Source: Dictyobacter arantiisoli (GTDB taxonomy: Bacteria; Chloroflexota; Ktedonobacteria; Ktedonobacterales; Ktedonobacteraceae). Taken from it: a stretch of 64,000 bases of DNA. Position numbers and translations under genes: made by a program. Numbering within the stretch: the stretch's first letter is position 1; every line of letters starts with the position of its first letter. The notes below the pieces were generated by a model that saw nothing but the letters and a program-made list of their open reading frames with translations, did no database searches and had not been told where the DNA came from. The stretch lies in assembly GCF_008326305.1 (NCBI RefSeq), contig NZ_BIXY01000004.1, positions 1-64,000 on the forward strand, read 5' to 3'. Below are positions 17,706 through 25,895 of the stretch, one piece after another.

Positions 17706-18016
17706 TGGATGAGTTTGCGCGTCTGCTCCATTATTCCTGGTTGCAAAAGCGCCACCTGGCTCCCGGGCTGGCAACCTCTTTTATTGATGAGTGTTACGCT
17801 CTGGCTCGTCAGCACGGCGCATCAGGCGGCAAGATTACAGGCGCGGGTGGCGGTGGTTTCTTGCTGCTCTATTGCCATGAGGAGTTGCAAGACGAAGTGA
17901 CCCGCGCGTTAGAAGACAAAGGCTTGAAGCGCATGAATTTCCAGTTTGACGCTCAAGGAGCCATCGTTCTGCTCAATATAGCTGACACTGGTAATCTTTG
18001 CTTGAAACTTAGATAG
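17706..18016 (+). pseudogene. hddA: C-terminal fragment of D-glycero-D-manno-heptose 7-phosphate kinase
   Basis: The translation (LDEFARLLHYSWLQKRHLAPG, then HGASGGKITGAGGGGFLLLY) is the last third of a GHMP-family heptose kinase. The final glycine-rich motif 3 is intact. The N-terminal two thirds, including the ATP loop, are absent and the repeat at 17470-17701 stands in their place. Position directly after gmhA is where a functional hddA would be expected. Hence a deletion relic, not a gene start problem. Confidence 0.85.
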
Positions 18017-18728
18017 TTTCAATAGGTTGGGCCGCTGAAAAGCGATCTCCAGCGCTATCGCTGGCAATTATCACAAATTTTTGATGTTTTGAGAGGCCGC
18101 AGAACTGAGCTGAATAGGCAATATTGCCACCGCCCAGTACGTTGATCTTATGCGGGCTCAACTGAAGTTGCTGGAGAGTTTTGGCATGAATACCATAAAT
18201 AATCGCATAATTGACAGTAATATTTGATGGAATGAAGTGGGTACCAGTAAGCGTGATTGTCGCACAGCCATTGAATAGTTGTACTTTGAGCGGTGTCGCT
18301 GCGATTGCTGGCTCAGGTACTGCGATCTCCAGCGTTGTAGATTTAATCTTGATGCCCGTTAGCGTATCTGTGGCTGTCAGTACGGTATGTTCGAACGGGA
18401 GGGGAAGCAAATCACAGATTTTCACTATCTGTGCAAATGTTCCGTGACTGCTGAGGGCAACACGATCTGGCGTGACCGGCAACTTCTTGTCGGCTGGATC
18501 ATGCGCGCTCAAACTGGCGAAACTGGTTTTGGTTGTAGTAGAAGAGAAATTTTGTCCCTTAACGAGCACGCTCACACAACGTTGTGCATCTAATTTGATC
18601 GCTGTACTGTTGACTATAATTGATGGATGTAGTGCTGCCAGTACAGCTTGTGGCATCCATAATAGGATTACAAGTGTTATAAGGGCATTTAAGTGCAGTA
18701 GCTTCCTCACAAAACAACATCGTGGCAT
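18009..18728 (-). CDS. Secreted protein of unknown function
   Basis: 239 residues with a clear signal peptide (hydrophobic stretch LNALITLVILLWMP, cleavage after VLA near residue 31). The rest is Ser/Thr-rich and beta-rich, in two similar halves each holding a C-x-n-[VT]-x-G segment (CVSVLVKGQNF; CATITLTGTHF), resembling IPT/TIG-like Ig folds. I do not recognise a family. Four cysteines in the mature part could pair. Located between the heptose kinase relic and rfbB, perhaps cell-surface associated with the glycan. Confidence 0.6.
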   Translation of the reverse strand: MPRCCFVRKLLHLNALITLVILLWMPQAVLAALHPSIIVNSTAIKLDAQRCVSVLVKGQNFSSTTTKTSFASLSAHDPADKKLPVTPDRVALSSHGTFAQIVKICDLLPLPFEHTVLTATDTLTGIKIKSTTLEIAVPEPAIAATPLKVQLFNGCATITLTGTHFIPSNITVNYAIIYGIHAKTLQQLQLSPHKINVLGGGNIAYSAQFCGLSKHQKFVIIASDSAGDRFSAAQPIETI

Positions 18729-18930
18729 ACAAAAATCCTCTGCTTTCTAAGACAAGTAAATGTGCACAATCTCTACTGGCAAACGAACCCCGGAAGGGAA
18801 GTAGGGCCAGCAAGACATGGGCAGTAAAACCAGGATTATGCCACTTATAGCAGAGAATGCTTAAAACTGTAAAGAAATAAACTTTCTACATATCAATCTA
18901 GAAGGATCACAAGAGGCTCGGCGTTCTCTA

Positions 18931-19959
18931 TCAGAGTCCCAGGTTCAGCGCCTTTTGTAGAAACTCGTTGTTTTTCTGTTTGAGATCTGCCAGCCAGGCT
19001 GTATTGTTGCGATACCAATCAATAGTCTGCTTGATGCCTTCGTCGAAAGGGATCTGTGTTTGCCAGCCCAATTGCTGATAGATTTTCTCTGTATCAACGG
19101 CATGTCGACGTACATGTCCCAGTCGATCTTTCACAAAGCTTATCTGCTCACCTGGCTTTTCAAGCACCTTCAGAATAGTGGTTGCGTTTTCCAGTGTCGA
19201 ACGCTCCTGGTGAGCCCCGATATTGAAAATTTCACCAGCTATTGGTTGTCCTTCTGTATGATGGAGCAGTAGATCAAGGGCAGCGCAATGGTCATAGACA
19301 TGTATCCAATCGCGTGAATGTTGACCATCACCATAAATGGGCAATGGCCTGTCTTCCAGAGCATTGAGAATAAAGAGTGGAATCTGTTTTTCAGGATATT
19401 GATAGGGACCATAGTTGTTGCTACAACGCGTGATGGTTACTGGTAATTCATAACTTGCCCAGTAGGAGAAGGCCAGCGTATCGGCGCCTGCTTTACTGGC
19501 GGCATAGGGTGAGAGTGGACGCAAACTATCACTCTCAAGCGAAGGACGGCTTACACCTGCTGGCGAACAAGCATTGCCATAAACCTCATCTGTCGAGATG
19601 TAGAGGAAGCGTTGGAGATGTCGTTTGCGAGCCGCTTCAAGTAAGACATATGTTCCCTGAACATTCGTAGCGATAAAATTCTGAGTTTCTACGAGTGAGC
19701 GATCAACATGCGTCTCGGCGGCGAAGTGCACTATTGCATCGCAGCCAGCCAGCGCTTGCAATACGCTCCGCTCATCACAGATATCACCCTGAATAAAAGA
19801 GAGGCGTGCCGTTGTCGATAGAGAAGGAAGATTCGCAAGATTTCCTGCATATGTCAACGTATCAAATACAATGATTTCATCAGAAGTATGCTTATTCAAT
19901 AGATGATGTACGAAATTGCTACCAATAAATCCTGCCCCACCGGTTACAAATATACGCAT
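18931..19959 (-). CDS. rfbB: dTDP-glucose 4,6-dehydratase
   Basis: 342 residues. Cofactor loop GGAGFIGSNFVHHLL, catalytic YISTDEVYG (Asp-Glu pair) and YAASKAGAD (Y-x3-K), substrate region RCSNNYGPYQYPEK and HSRDWIHVYDH. Makes dTDP-4-keto-6-deoxyglucose, the entry to dTDP-rhamnose and related sugars. The other rml genes are not in the window, so it either works with genes elsewhere or feeds another deoxyhexose. Confidence 0.93.
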   Translation of the reverse strand: MRIFVTGGAGFIGSNFVHHLLNKHTSDEIIVFDTLTYAGNLANLPSLSTTARLSFIQGDICDERSVLQALAGCDAIVHFAAETHVDRSLVETQNFIATNVQGTYVLLEAARKRHLQRFLYISTDEVYGNACSPAGVSRPSLESDSLRPLSPYAASKAGADTLAFSYWASYELPVTITRCSNNYGPYQYPEKQIPLFILNALEDRPLPIYGDGQHSRDWIHVYDHCAALDLLLHHTEGQPIAGEIFNIGAHQERSTLENATTILKVLEKPGEQISFVKDRLGHVRRHAVDTEKIYQQLGWQTQIPFDEGIKQTIDWYRNNTAWLADLKQKNNEFLQKALNLGL

Positions 19960-20118
19960 AGTTACCTTCCTGAAGAGATAGCAGAATATTTTATTACTAT
20001 CATCATATCATGAACTCAACTGTAGCCCCTATCCTTCATAAAGAAGAGCACTATGCAACCGTCTCAGGCTGGCTGCCTAGTGCTTTTCTCATGACAATTT
20101 TTGATCGGGATCGCAGGA

Positions 20119-20925
20119 TTAATTTTTCTCGTTTTCTGATTGGTTCGCAGGTTTATCTGACAACTCCGTAGCTGGAATTGATGTGTCAGCATTTTCTCCT
20201 GAATAGAAGGGTAGCCCTGAATATTGTTGTTCAGGTTGCGGTTGCGGTTCTGGATAACCGGGATAAGGTTGTTGTCCCATGTAGGGCTGTTGGCCCGGGT
20301 AGCCTGGATAGGGCTGATTGGGGGAAGGCTGTTGCCCTGGCCCTGGATAGCCAGGATAAGGTTGCCCCTGGAAAGGCGCTCCAGGATAGAATGCGGGACC
20401 ATATCCTGGTCGGACAACCTTTGAGAGCTTACGTCCCAGCAAGCCACCCAGTGCTGCCATGCCTGTTGCAATACCAATTGTGAAGAGAATAGCGAATACC
20501 TGGCCGCCAATCCCACCAACCACTAGAAAGCTATGCATTGTTGCAGGAGTCATTGTTGAACTGGAGGTGGAGCTTGCTTTTGACATTGCGTCTTCTGTTA
20601 TTTTCAACGAATAGCTGAAAAATATAATCAGTCCATAAATAGCGCTAAGCACTCCATCAAAAATGCCCATCCACAAACCAGCCATTGTAGCGGTCTTGAC
20701 CAGTGCGGTCTTTCTGGCTGCGAAGACCCCAACGGCAAAGAAAGCGCCCAGATCAAGTAACCAGATGAAACCGACAATAATTAAATTTAAAGCAGTATTG
20801 CCTTTTAATGCAAAGGTATTCAAAGCTGAAAGTAATGTCGCAATTACAAACAGGCTAATACCAAAGATGAGTCCATATTGAAAAGATGTTTTTCCTGAAT
20901 CCGGCGGATTATTAACTGGCTGCAT
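20119..20925 (-). CDS. Four-helix membrane protein with Pro/Gly/Tyr-rich tail (paralogue 1)
   Basis: About 268 residues starting MQPVNNPPDSGKTSFQYGL; AAGGAG lies six bases before this ATG. Four predicted membrane segments fill residues 15-165, followed by GGLLGRKLS and a long tail of PYPGYPG-type repeats. The first half is similar to the neighbour at 21095-21736 (shared PDSGK-x-x-F-x-GLI start and GxxAGLWxG segment), so they are tandem paralogues. Function unknown; the layout resembles small membrane proteins with proline-rich cytosolic tails. Confidence 0.7.
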   Translation of the reverse strand: MQPVNNPPDSGKTSFQYGLIFGISLFVIATLLSALNTFALKGNTALNLIIVGFIWLLDLGAFFAVGVFAARKTALVKTATMAGLWMGIFDGVLSAIYGLIIFFSYSLKITEDAMSKASSTSSSTMTPATMHSFLVVGGIGGQVFAILFTIGIATGMAALGGLLGRKLSKVVRPGYGPAFYPGAPFQGQPYPGYPGPGQQPSPNQPYPGYPGQQPYMGQQPYPGYPEPQPQPEQQYSGLPFYSGENADTSIPATELSDKPANQSENEKN

Positions 20926-21029
20926 AAGGTGCTCCTTACTAAAAGCAGCGTTTTCTTCCAGAAGCATCGAATTTTTTCAACGTAAACGATACCTATAGAA
21001 TTACAATTTCATCTGCTTCTATTATAGAA

Positions 21030-21079
21030 GAAAACGAAGCATGGCGTCCACTAATTGGCGGAAGCCATGCTTCGTTTTC
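21030..21079 (-). terminator. Intrinsic terminator after the second paralogue
   Basis: Perfect 16-bp stem (GAAAACGAAGCATGGC and its complement) with an 18-base loop; read leftward it ends in CGTTTTCTTCT. It starts 16 bases beyond the stop at 21095 and separates the two paralogues. Confidence 0.7.
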
Positions 21080-21094
21080 TCGTTACTGCTTCTT

Positions 21095-21736
21095 TTAACT
21101 CTGATCAGGAGTACTAGCAGGATAGGGGCCGCCGTTGGGATCAGGAGTACTAGCAGGATAGGGGCCGCCGTTGGGATCAGCATTGCTATCAGGATAGGGC
21201 GTACTGTTGGGATAAGCGCCGCTATCAGGATAATTTGCTGGCGCAGCTACGACGCGAGAATGGTTTTTGCCTGCCAGGCCACCAAGCGCACCAAGGCCAG
21301 CACCGATGCCCAGGCCTATTGCTAAGCCAATAACTAACACGACAATTCCAACAATAATGAGTGCTGATTGTATGGTAGAGGATGAGACATGTGACTGAGA
21401 TGCCGATTGATTGATGATATTTTGATAGCTTGTTGTGCCACCTGTAAAGAGGCTGATTATTCCAATGATGAGTGAAATGAGACCACTAATTAAACCTGCC
21501 CATAAGCCAGCCAGGGTGCCGGTGCTTACCTTTCCAGTAGCTTTGGCAGACTGGAAACCTACGACGAAAAAACCAACCAGCGAGATGAGATAGGTAAAGA
21601 AACTTAGCACGGATACATGTGCAAAACTGGCCACCAGGCCCAGCAGAAAATTGATGACGGCAATTGCTATGCCATAGATAAGTCCTTGTCGGAAGGCAAT
21701 TTTACCTGAGTCTGGTTGTTGTACCGCTGTAGCCAT
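21095..21736 (-). CDS. Four-helix membrane protein with Asn/Pro-rich repeat tail (paralogue 2)
   Basis: About 213 residues, start at MATAVQQPDSGK (AAGGAG upstream). Four membrane segments, one including the glycine-rich run LGIGAGLGALGGLAGK. The tail consists of PYPDSN/PYPASTPDPNGG-type repeats. Paralogue of the gene at 20119. Two exact copies of a 36-base unit lie at 21103-21138 and 21139-21174, so the tail length probably varies by slippage. Function unknown. Confidence 0.7.
   Translation of the reverse strand: MATAVQQPDSGKIAFRQGLIYGIAIAVINFLLGLVASFAHVSVLSFFTYLISLVGFFVVGFQSAKATGKVSTGTLAGLWAGLISGLISLIIGIISLFTGGTTSYQNIINQSASQSHVSSSTIQSALIIVGIVVLVIGLAIGLGIGAGLGALGGLAGKNHSRVVAAPANYPDSGAYPNSTPYPDSNADPNGGPYPASTPDPNGGPYPASTPDQS
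21103..21174. repeat. Tandem duplication of a 36-bp unit in coding sequence
   Basis: Two identical adjacent 36-base copies, each starting GATCAGGAGTACTAGCAGG. In frame, each encodes 12 residues of the Pro/Gly tail. Confidence 0.9.
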
Positions 21737-21817
21737 AGATACTACTCCTTGCAATTAATGCCCTTCATTACAATGTTAAGTGGCTCTCTGTCCTTCCGGG
21801 TGGCGGAAGAGGGAAGG

Positions 21818-21925
21818 TGCGAACAGAAGCGGGATTATTAAGGGCTGGCCGCCCTTTGCAATCCCGCTTGAAAAGCCTTACGTTCGCCCCTATGGGACGT
21901 CAGCCCCTGCACCCTGTTTTCACCT
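21818..21925. repeat. Interspersed repeat (family B), single inverted copy
   Basis: Reverse complement shares CGAACGTAAGGCTTTTCAAG and GCGGGATTGCAAAGGGCGGC with the pair at 17470-17701. It includes a stem made by GGGATT...AATCCC. It lies between the membrane protein genes and ptsH. Nothing else is seen in 21755-22182. Confidence 0.7.
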
Positions 21926-22182
21926 TAAAGGATGTAGACCCTGTTAAGTAGTGATGAAAGTGAGTCTATGATTTTGACGTATCGAAATGTTTCATTACTC
22001 CTATTAAATAGACGTATCAGCGTTAAAAATAGTTTCTTATTCTTGCACCTATTTTTTTACAAAAATATATTCAGACACCTTTCACTTTTTATCCGGAAAT
22101 ATCGACTCATACCATCTCTTGCGCTCCTTGTCGTGTGGCCAGATAAACGTCGCGAACGAACCATCCAAGAATTGATATATTC

Positions 22183-22443
22183 TTAACCTAGATCTTGTTC
22201 AAGCAGCGTTGTCAGATCAGACAGAGCATTTTCCTCATCGGCACCGCTGGCTTTAATCGTTACTTCATCGCCCTGTAAAGCTCCTAGCGAGATAATGGAG
22301 AGAATAGATTTCCCATTGACCGTTTTATCGTTTTTTGAGAGTGAGATCTGGCTCTGAAAGCCTTTAGCCTTCTGCACAAATACGGCGGCTGGCCGGGCAT
22401 GTAAACCTGATGTACTGGCAAGTATGACCGTTCGTTCCGACAT
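22183..22443 (-). CDS. ptsH: Phosphocarrier protein HPr
   Basis: 86 residues, standard length. The phosphorylated histidine is in GLHARPAAVFV and the helix-2 region KNDKTVNGKSILSIISLG carries the Ser46-type site (KSIL). It passes phosphate from enzyme I to EIIA. No ptsI is in the window. It follows the EIIA gene but a strong terminator lies between them. Confidence 0.95.
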   Translation of the reverse strand: MSERTVILASTSGLHARPAAVFVQKAKGFQSQISLSKNDKTVNGKSILSIISLGALQGDEVTIKASGADEENALSDLTTLLEQDLG

Positions 22444-22497
22444 GATTCCTTATCCTTTATTCATGCTATGCTGCTGTTCCAGAATGGGTAAATTCCC

Positions 22498-22558
22498 CAA
22501 AAAAAAGCCAGCCCAACTCTATCATCTGCTTAAGAATGAGTAAGAAATTGGGCTGGCT
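22498..22558 (-). terminator. Intrinsic terminator between EIIA and ptsH
   Basis: Perfect 11-bp stem (AGCCAGCCCAA and complement) followed, leftward, by eight T. It should end most transcripts after EIIA, so ptsH needs read-through or its own promoter in the 55 bases before it. Confidence 0.85.
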
Positions 22559-22563
22559 GAAAG

Positions 22564-23016
22564 TTATACCTCTATGACAAAGAGTACATCTTTTCCTGCC
22601 TTGACGGGTCCAGTGGCATGTTCGATCACAGTTCCACCACCGCTGGAAACAACTGGACTGATCACAATCTTGCCCTGACCCTCAATAGTTGAGCGTTGGA
22701 AGCGTACGATTGGTGTTCCAACGTCAACGTGTTGCCCTTCAGTCGCAATATTCTCAAATCCAGTACCATGGAGTTCAATGGTATCGAGTCCAATATGGAC
22801 AATCAACTCCACATCTCCGGCTGTGGTAATTCCGAAGGCATGTCCGCCAGGAAACAGCTTGACCAGTTCACCACTGATCGGCGCCACGGCAACTGATCCA
22901 GTTGGCTCAATTGCTACGCCATCGCCAGCCATTTTTTGTGCGAATACCTCATCCGGAACGGTTGTCAGATCCACCGCAATCCCATCAATTGGGGCGATAA
23001 CATTAATCCTTGTCAT
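22564..23016 (-). CDS. crr: PTS glucose-family EIIA
   Basis: 150 residues. GGHAFGI holds the auxiliary histidine and VELIVHIGLDTIEL the phosphorylated one, in the standard spacing. It relays phosphate from HPr to the EIIB domain of the neighbouring permease and may act in regulation. Starts 33 bases after the permease stop. Confidence 0.93.
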   Translation of the reverse strand: MTRINVIAPIDGIAVDLTTVPDEVFAQKMAGDGVAIEPTGSVAVAPISGELVKLFPGGHAFGITTAGDVELIVHIGLDTIELHGTGFENIATEGQHVDVGTPIVRFQRSTIEGQGKIVISPVVSSGGGTVIEHATGPVKAGKDVLFVIEV

Positions 23017-23048
23017 AATAGTCTATCTACTTTCTAGTTTTCCTGCAC

Positions 23049-24635
23049 CTATACGTTGACATCGTCAGGTGTCGCTTCTTTGCGGATGCGATTGATGCGT
23101 AGTGCAATGCGGTCGGATTGCGTTCCCATCACAACCTGAACCACTTTGCCCTTTTTCAGCACGCCCGAAGCGCCAAGGCTCTTCAGACGAGGCTCATCGA
23201 TCTGATCGGGGTCATTCACAAAGAGGCGCAGGCGAGTAATACATCCCTCAACGCTTTGTAAATTTTCTTTGCCGCCCAGGGCCTTAATGACTTCACGAGC
23301 CAGGCGGGTATCATTATCTTCAAACGCTCCAGCTTCAGCCGTAGCCGTTGCAACTGGTGCCTCATTTGCTACGGGTGCCGTCTCTCCTTTGACCTTTTTC
23401 GGTCCACGCTGGCTCTCGGGGAGAATCCAGTCCGCGCTCAGGCCGGTTGAAGCCTCACCACGTCCAGGTGTGCCCAGATTGAAGCGTACAATGAAGAAGC
23501 TAAAGACAAAGTAGTAAATAACGGCGTAGACAAGTCCTACCAGGATTAAGAGCCAGACATTGGTCGTATTCGACTTATTAAAGTTGAGCGCCAGGTCAAT
23601 AAAACCAGCCGAGAAACCGAAACCGATCTTGATGTTCAGGAGATAACAGACAGCCAGTGACGTTCCTGTTAAGACAGCATGTACGAGGAAAAGTACCGGT
23701 GCTACGAACATGAAGGCGAATTCGATTGGTTCTGTGATACCTGTTAAGAAAGAAGCAAAGGCCGCTGAGAGCAAGATACCAGCCGCTACTTTGGAGAATT
23801 TCGCATGCCGGATCATTGCCAGACAGGCGGCAGGCAGGCCAAACATCATCATTGGGAAGAAGCCAGCCATATAATGTCCGGCAGTAGGATCACCCGCAAA
23901 GTAGCGGTTAAGATCGCCGGTGGCCCCTTTATAGGTGCCAAGCTGGAACCAGAAGTAGGAGTTCAGAATATGATGCAGACCAAGGGGGATTAACAGGCGG
24001 TTTAAGAAGCCGTAGATGCCAGCTCCCAGCGGTCCTAGAAAAACGATGCCCTTACCTAACGCGTCCAGGCCGGTGTTGATTGGCGGCCAGATAATACCGA
24101 AGATGATGCCTAAAATAACTGCTGTTAGCGCAGTGACAATTGGTACAAAGCGCCGACCGCCAAAGAAGCCCAGATAATCTGGCAAGCGGATGTCGTGGAA
24201 GCGCTTGTATAAACCAGCCGCTGTCAGACCGATTATAATGCCGCCAAGCACACCCATTGTAATATTAGGATCTGGCGAAAATGTACCGTCCGCTGCCTTG
24301 ACCTGTGGAATAATATTTTGAAATACTGCATTAAAGACGAGATAGCCAACCACTGCTGCTAAGGCGGCTGTTCCCTCTGTACCGGTCAAACCAAGCGCGA
24401 CACCAATCGCAAAAATAAGTGGAAGGTTGCTGAAAACAGCATTGCCGGCAGATGCCAGCCAATCCCAGTGGATGACACTCCAATGGAATTGACCTAACAT
24501 ATCACTCTGACCCAGGCGCAGTAACAGCGCGGCTGCTGGTAAGACTGCGATGGGAAGCATAAGTGAGCGGCCAACTGTTTGTAATGATCCAAGAACACGC
24601 TCGCCTGTGCTGGATGTGGTGCTTACTGAACTCAT
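23049..24635 (-). CDS. PTS permease EIICB, glucose/N-acetylglucosamine family
   Basis: 528 residues. EIIC part (about 15-385) with roughly ten membrane segments, including the GITEPIEFAFMFVAP substrate loop; a flexible Ala-rich linker (about 415-440); EIIB part with the phosphorylated cysteine in VEGCITRLRLFV. Family members take up and phosphorylate glucose or N-acetylglucosamine. The GlcNAc option is favoured weakly by a DasR-like site upstream (25005-25020). Confidence 0.88.
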   Translation of the reverse strand: MSSVSTTSSTGERVLGSLQTVGRSLMLPIAVLPAAALLLRLGQSDMLGQFHWSVIHWDWLASAGNAVFSNLPLIFAIGVALGLTGTEGTAALAAVVGYLVFNAVFQNIIPQVKAADGTFSPDPNITMGVLGGIIIGLTAAGLYKRFHDIRLPDYLGFFGGRRFVPIVTALTAVILGIIFGIIWPPINTGLDALGKGIVFLGPLGAGIYGFLNRLLIPLGLHHILNSYFWFQLGTYKGATGDLNRYFAGDPTAGHYMAGFFPMMMFGLPAACLAMIRHAKFSKVAAGILLSAAFASFLTGITEPIEFAFMFVAPVLFLVHAVLTGTSLAVCYLLNIKIGFGFSAGFIDLALNFNKSNTTNVWLLILVGLVYAVIYYFVFSFFIVRFNLGTPGRGEASTGLSADWILPESQRGPKKVKGETAPVANEAPVATATAEAGAFEDNDTRLAREVIKALGGKENLQSVEGCITRLRLFVNDPDQIDEPRLKSLGASGVLKKGKVVQVVMGTQSDRIALRINRIRKEATPDDVNV

Positions 24636-24742
24636 TGTAAGTTCTCCTCTACTAAAGGGTTACTTCTGGCAAAAGGTCCCTGCTACGATGCAGGCTTCCC
24701 AAAAATAAATGTAACTATTTCAACCTTTAAACCCTATTTCAT

Positions 24743-24825
24743 AAAAAAAAGGCATGGAGAACAGCTCTACCCATACGCATTTGCCGCTGTTACTCCTGGT
24801 TGCTCCGAATAATTACAGCCATGCC
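24743..24825 (-). promoter_or_regulatory. Transcription attenuator in the PTS leader
   Basis: Leftward RNA folds as GGCAU...AUGCC plus an inner stem GGAG(U)AACAGC / GCUGUUCUCC, followed by eight U: a terminator upstream of the coding region. An alternative pairing GCUGU with the same ACAGC would break the inner stem, so an on/off switch is possible. It may be read by an antiterminator protein or a ligand; it does not match a riboswitch class I know. Confidence 0.6.
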
Positions 24826-24858
24826 CTTGTATGGACATGTGGTAGACGAGTTAAAAGT

Positions 24859-24897
24859 ATGTCCGTGTATTATAACTTTCTCTACTAAAGCGGACAT
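24859..24897 (-). promoter_or_regulatory. PTS operon promoter within inverted ATGTCCG / CGGACAT repeats
   Basis: A leftward TATAAT (24869-24874) lies between ATGTCCG (24859-24865) and CGGACAT (24891-24897); a third GGACAT is at 24833-24838. Such spaced half-sites around a -10 box suggest a repressor operator. Confidence 0.5.
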
Positions 24898-25004
24898 GCT
24901 ATCCTTTTCAAGCGTTTAAGAAAAACCTTCATTGGTAATCTATGAAACGCATGAATGTGAAATAGCTCATGCAAATACTATATGCTGTTCTGTAGTAATT
25001 GTCA

Positions 25005-25020
25005 AGATGTCTAGACCACT
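25005..25020. promoter_or_regulatory. DasR/NagR-like operator (dre-like site)
   Basis: AGATGTCTAGACCACT agrees at 13 of 16 positions with the actinobacterial DasR consensus ACTGGTCTAGACCACT, including the complete GTCTAGACCACT half. DasR-type GntR regulators respond to glucosamine phosphates and control GlcNAc PTS genes. It lies about 130 bases upstream of the PTS -10 box. No gntR gene is in the window. Confidence 0.45.
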
Positions 25021-25120
25021 AGCTCACATAGATTACAGATTTTTGGTGAAATTTGTAGTTATTATCACCATAGGACCCCCGGACGTTGCTTTATCATTCC
25101 AGTATTGCAAATTTTTAGGT

Positions 25121-25173
25121 AAAAAATGCACTGCAAAGAGGAAGAGAATACATGCTTCTTCCTCTTTGCAGTG
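25121..25173 (-). terminator. Intrinsic terminator of the DUF2795 gene
   Basis: Perfect 16-bp stem CACTGCAAAGAGGAAG with its complement, followed leftward by GCATTTTTT. Clear rho-independent form. Confidence 0.75.
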
Positions 25174-25244
25174 TGTAGAACAACACGCGAGAGAAACGCA
25201 ACGCTGCCTTTCATCTCTGCGCTCTTTGACCGCAATGGTTCGGG

Positions 25245-25547
25245 TTAATTATGGCTGTGGCTGCGCTCATGATCAGCTCTGCTGTCATTATTGCTGCGCT
25301 CATGATCGGCTCTGCCATCGTTGCTGCCACGCTCGTAGTCAGCTCGGTTGCCACCTGAGATATTGCCTAAAGCCTTGCTCACTTCATTTACCGAGCGGTA
25401 GTGCTGGTTAGGAAGCTGGCGCAACATGCTACACATCTGATCGTCTCCACCCTGTTGCTGAGCATGTTTGACAATCTCTTCACGATTGGCTGGATACTTC
25501 ATATCCTTCAGATAGCTCTCGATGTTCATTGAATCAGCTTTAGCCAT
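25245..25547 (-). CDS. DUF2795 protein with 11-residue tail repeats
   Basis: 100 residues. Residues about 5-65 match DUF2795 (SYLKDMKYPANREEIVKHA, MLRQLPNQHYRSVNEVSKAL). The tail has three imperfect repeats RADYERGSNDG, RADHERSNNDS, RADHERSHSHN, very polar and charged. The junction LGNISGG resembles a double-glycine export signal (Leu -7, Ile -4, Gly -2, Gly -1), though it also lies at the end of the DUF2795 helix. It is divergent from an exporter operon with a C39 peptidase. RBS GAGG precedes the start. Confidence 0.75.
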   Translation of the reverse strand: MAKADSMNIESYLKDMKYPANREEIVKHAQQQGGDDQMCSMLRQLPNQHYRSVNEVSKALGNISGGNRADYERGSNDGRADHERSNNDSRADHERSHSHN

Positions 25548-25564
25548 GATAAATCTCCTCTGTG

Positions 25565-25593
25565 GTTCAATCTGCCTGTTAACAGGATTGAAC
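25565..25593. promoter_or_regulatory. 29-bp palindrome before the DUF2795 gene
   Basis: GTTCAAT and ATTGAAC enclose the 12-bp perfect palindrome CCTGTTAACAGG. It lies 18 bases upstream of the start codon, so it may be an operator or a leader hairpin. The rest of 25548-25895 shows no gene; a ribosome binding site GAGGGAGG ends it. Confidence 0.35.
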
Positions 25594-25895
25594 GATTATA
25601 AATGACTGTAACGTATCTTAAAGGACTGGTCCCGCACAGGATAATCCTTCTGTTTGACAGGTAAAAGGAACATGTATAGAACTGTTCTGGTCTGCACAAA
25701 AGCTCTTTTTAGCACTGTCATTGCTTCACCACTATATATATTCGGCCCCTGCCACATTTACTGAAGGATAATCGAATGAAATAGAGATTAAAGCTATAAA
25801 GCTATATATCTAAGGTCTAGAATAGTCTTCAGCAAATTTTTGGTAATTCAGGCGTTTAATAATTGGATGTCAGTGCTATGAGAGGGAGGTATGGT

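Noticed and set aside
24743-24825. T-box, SAM or GEMM riboswitch in the PTS leader
   Set aside because: None of the conserved core sequences of these classes is present; kept only as an attenuator of unknown type.
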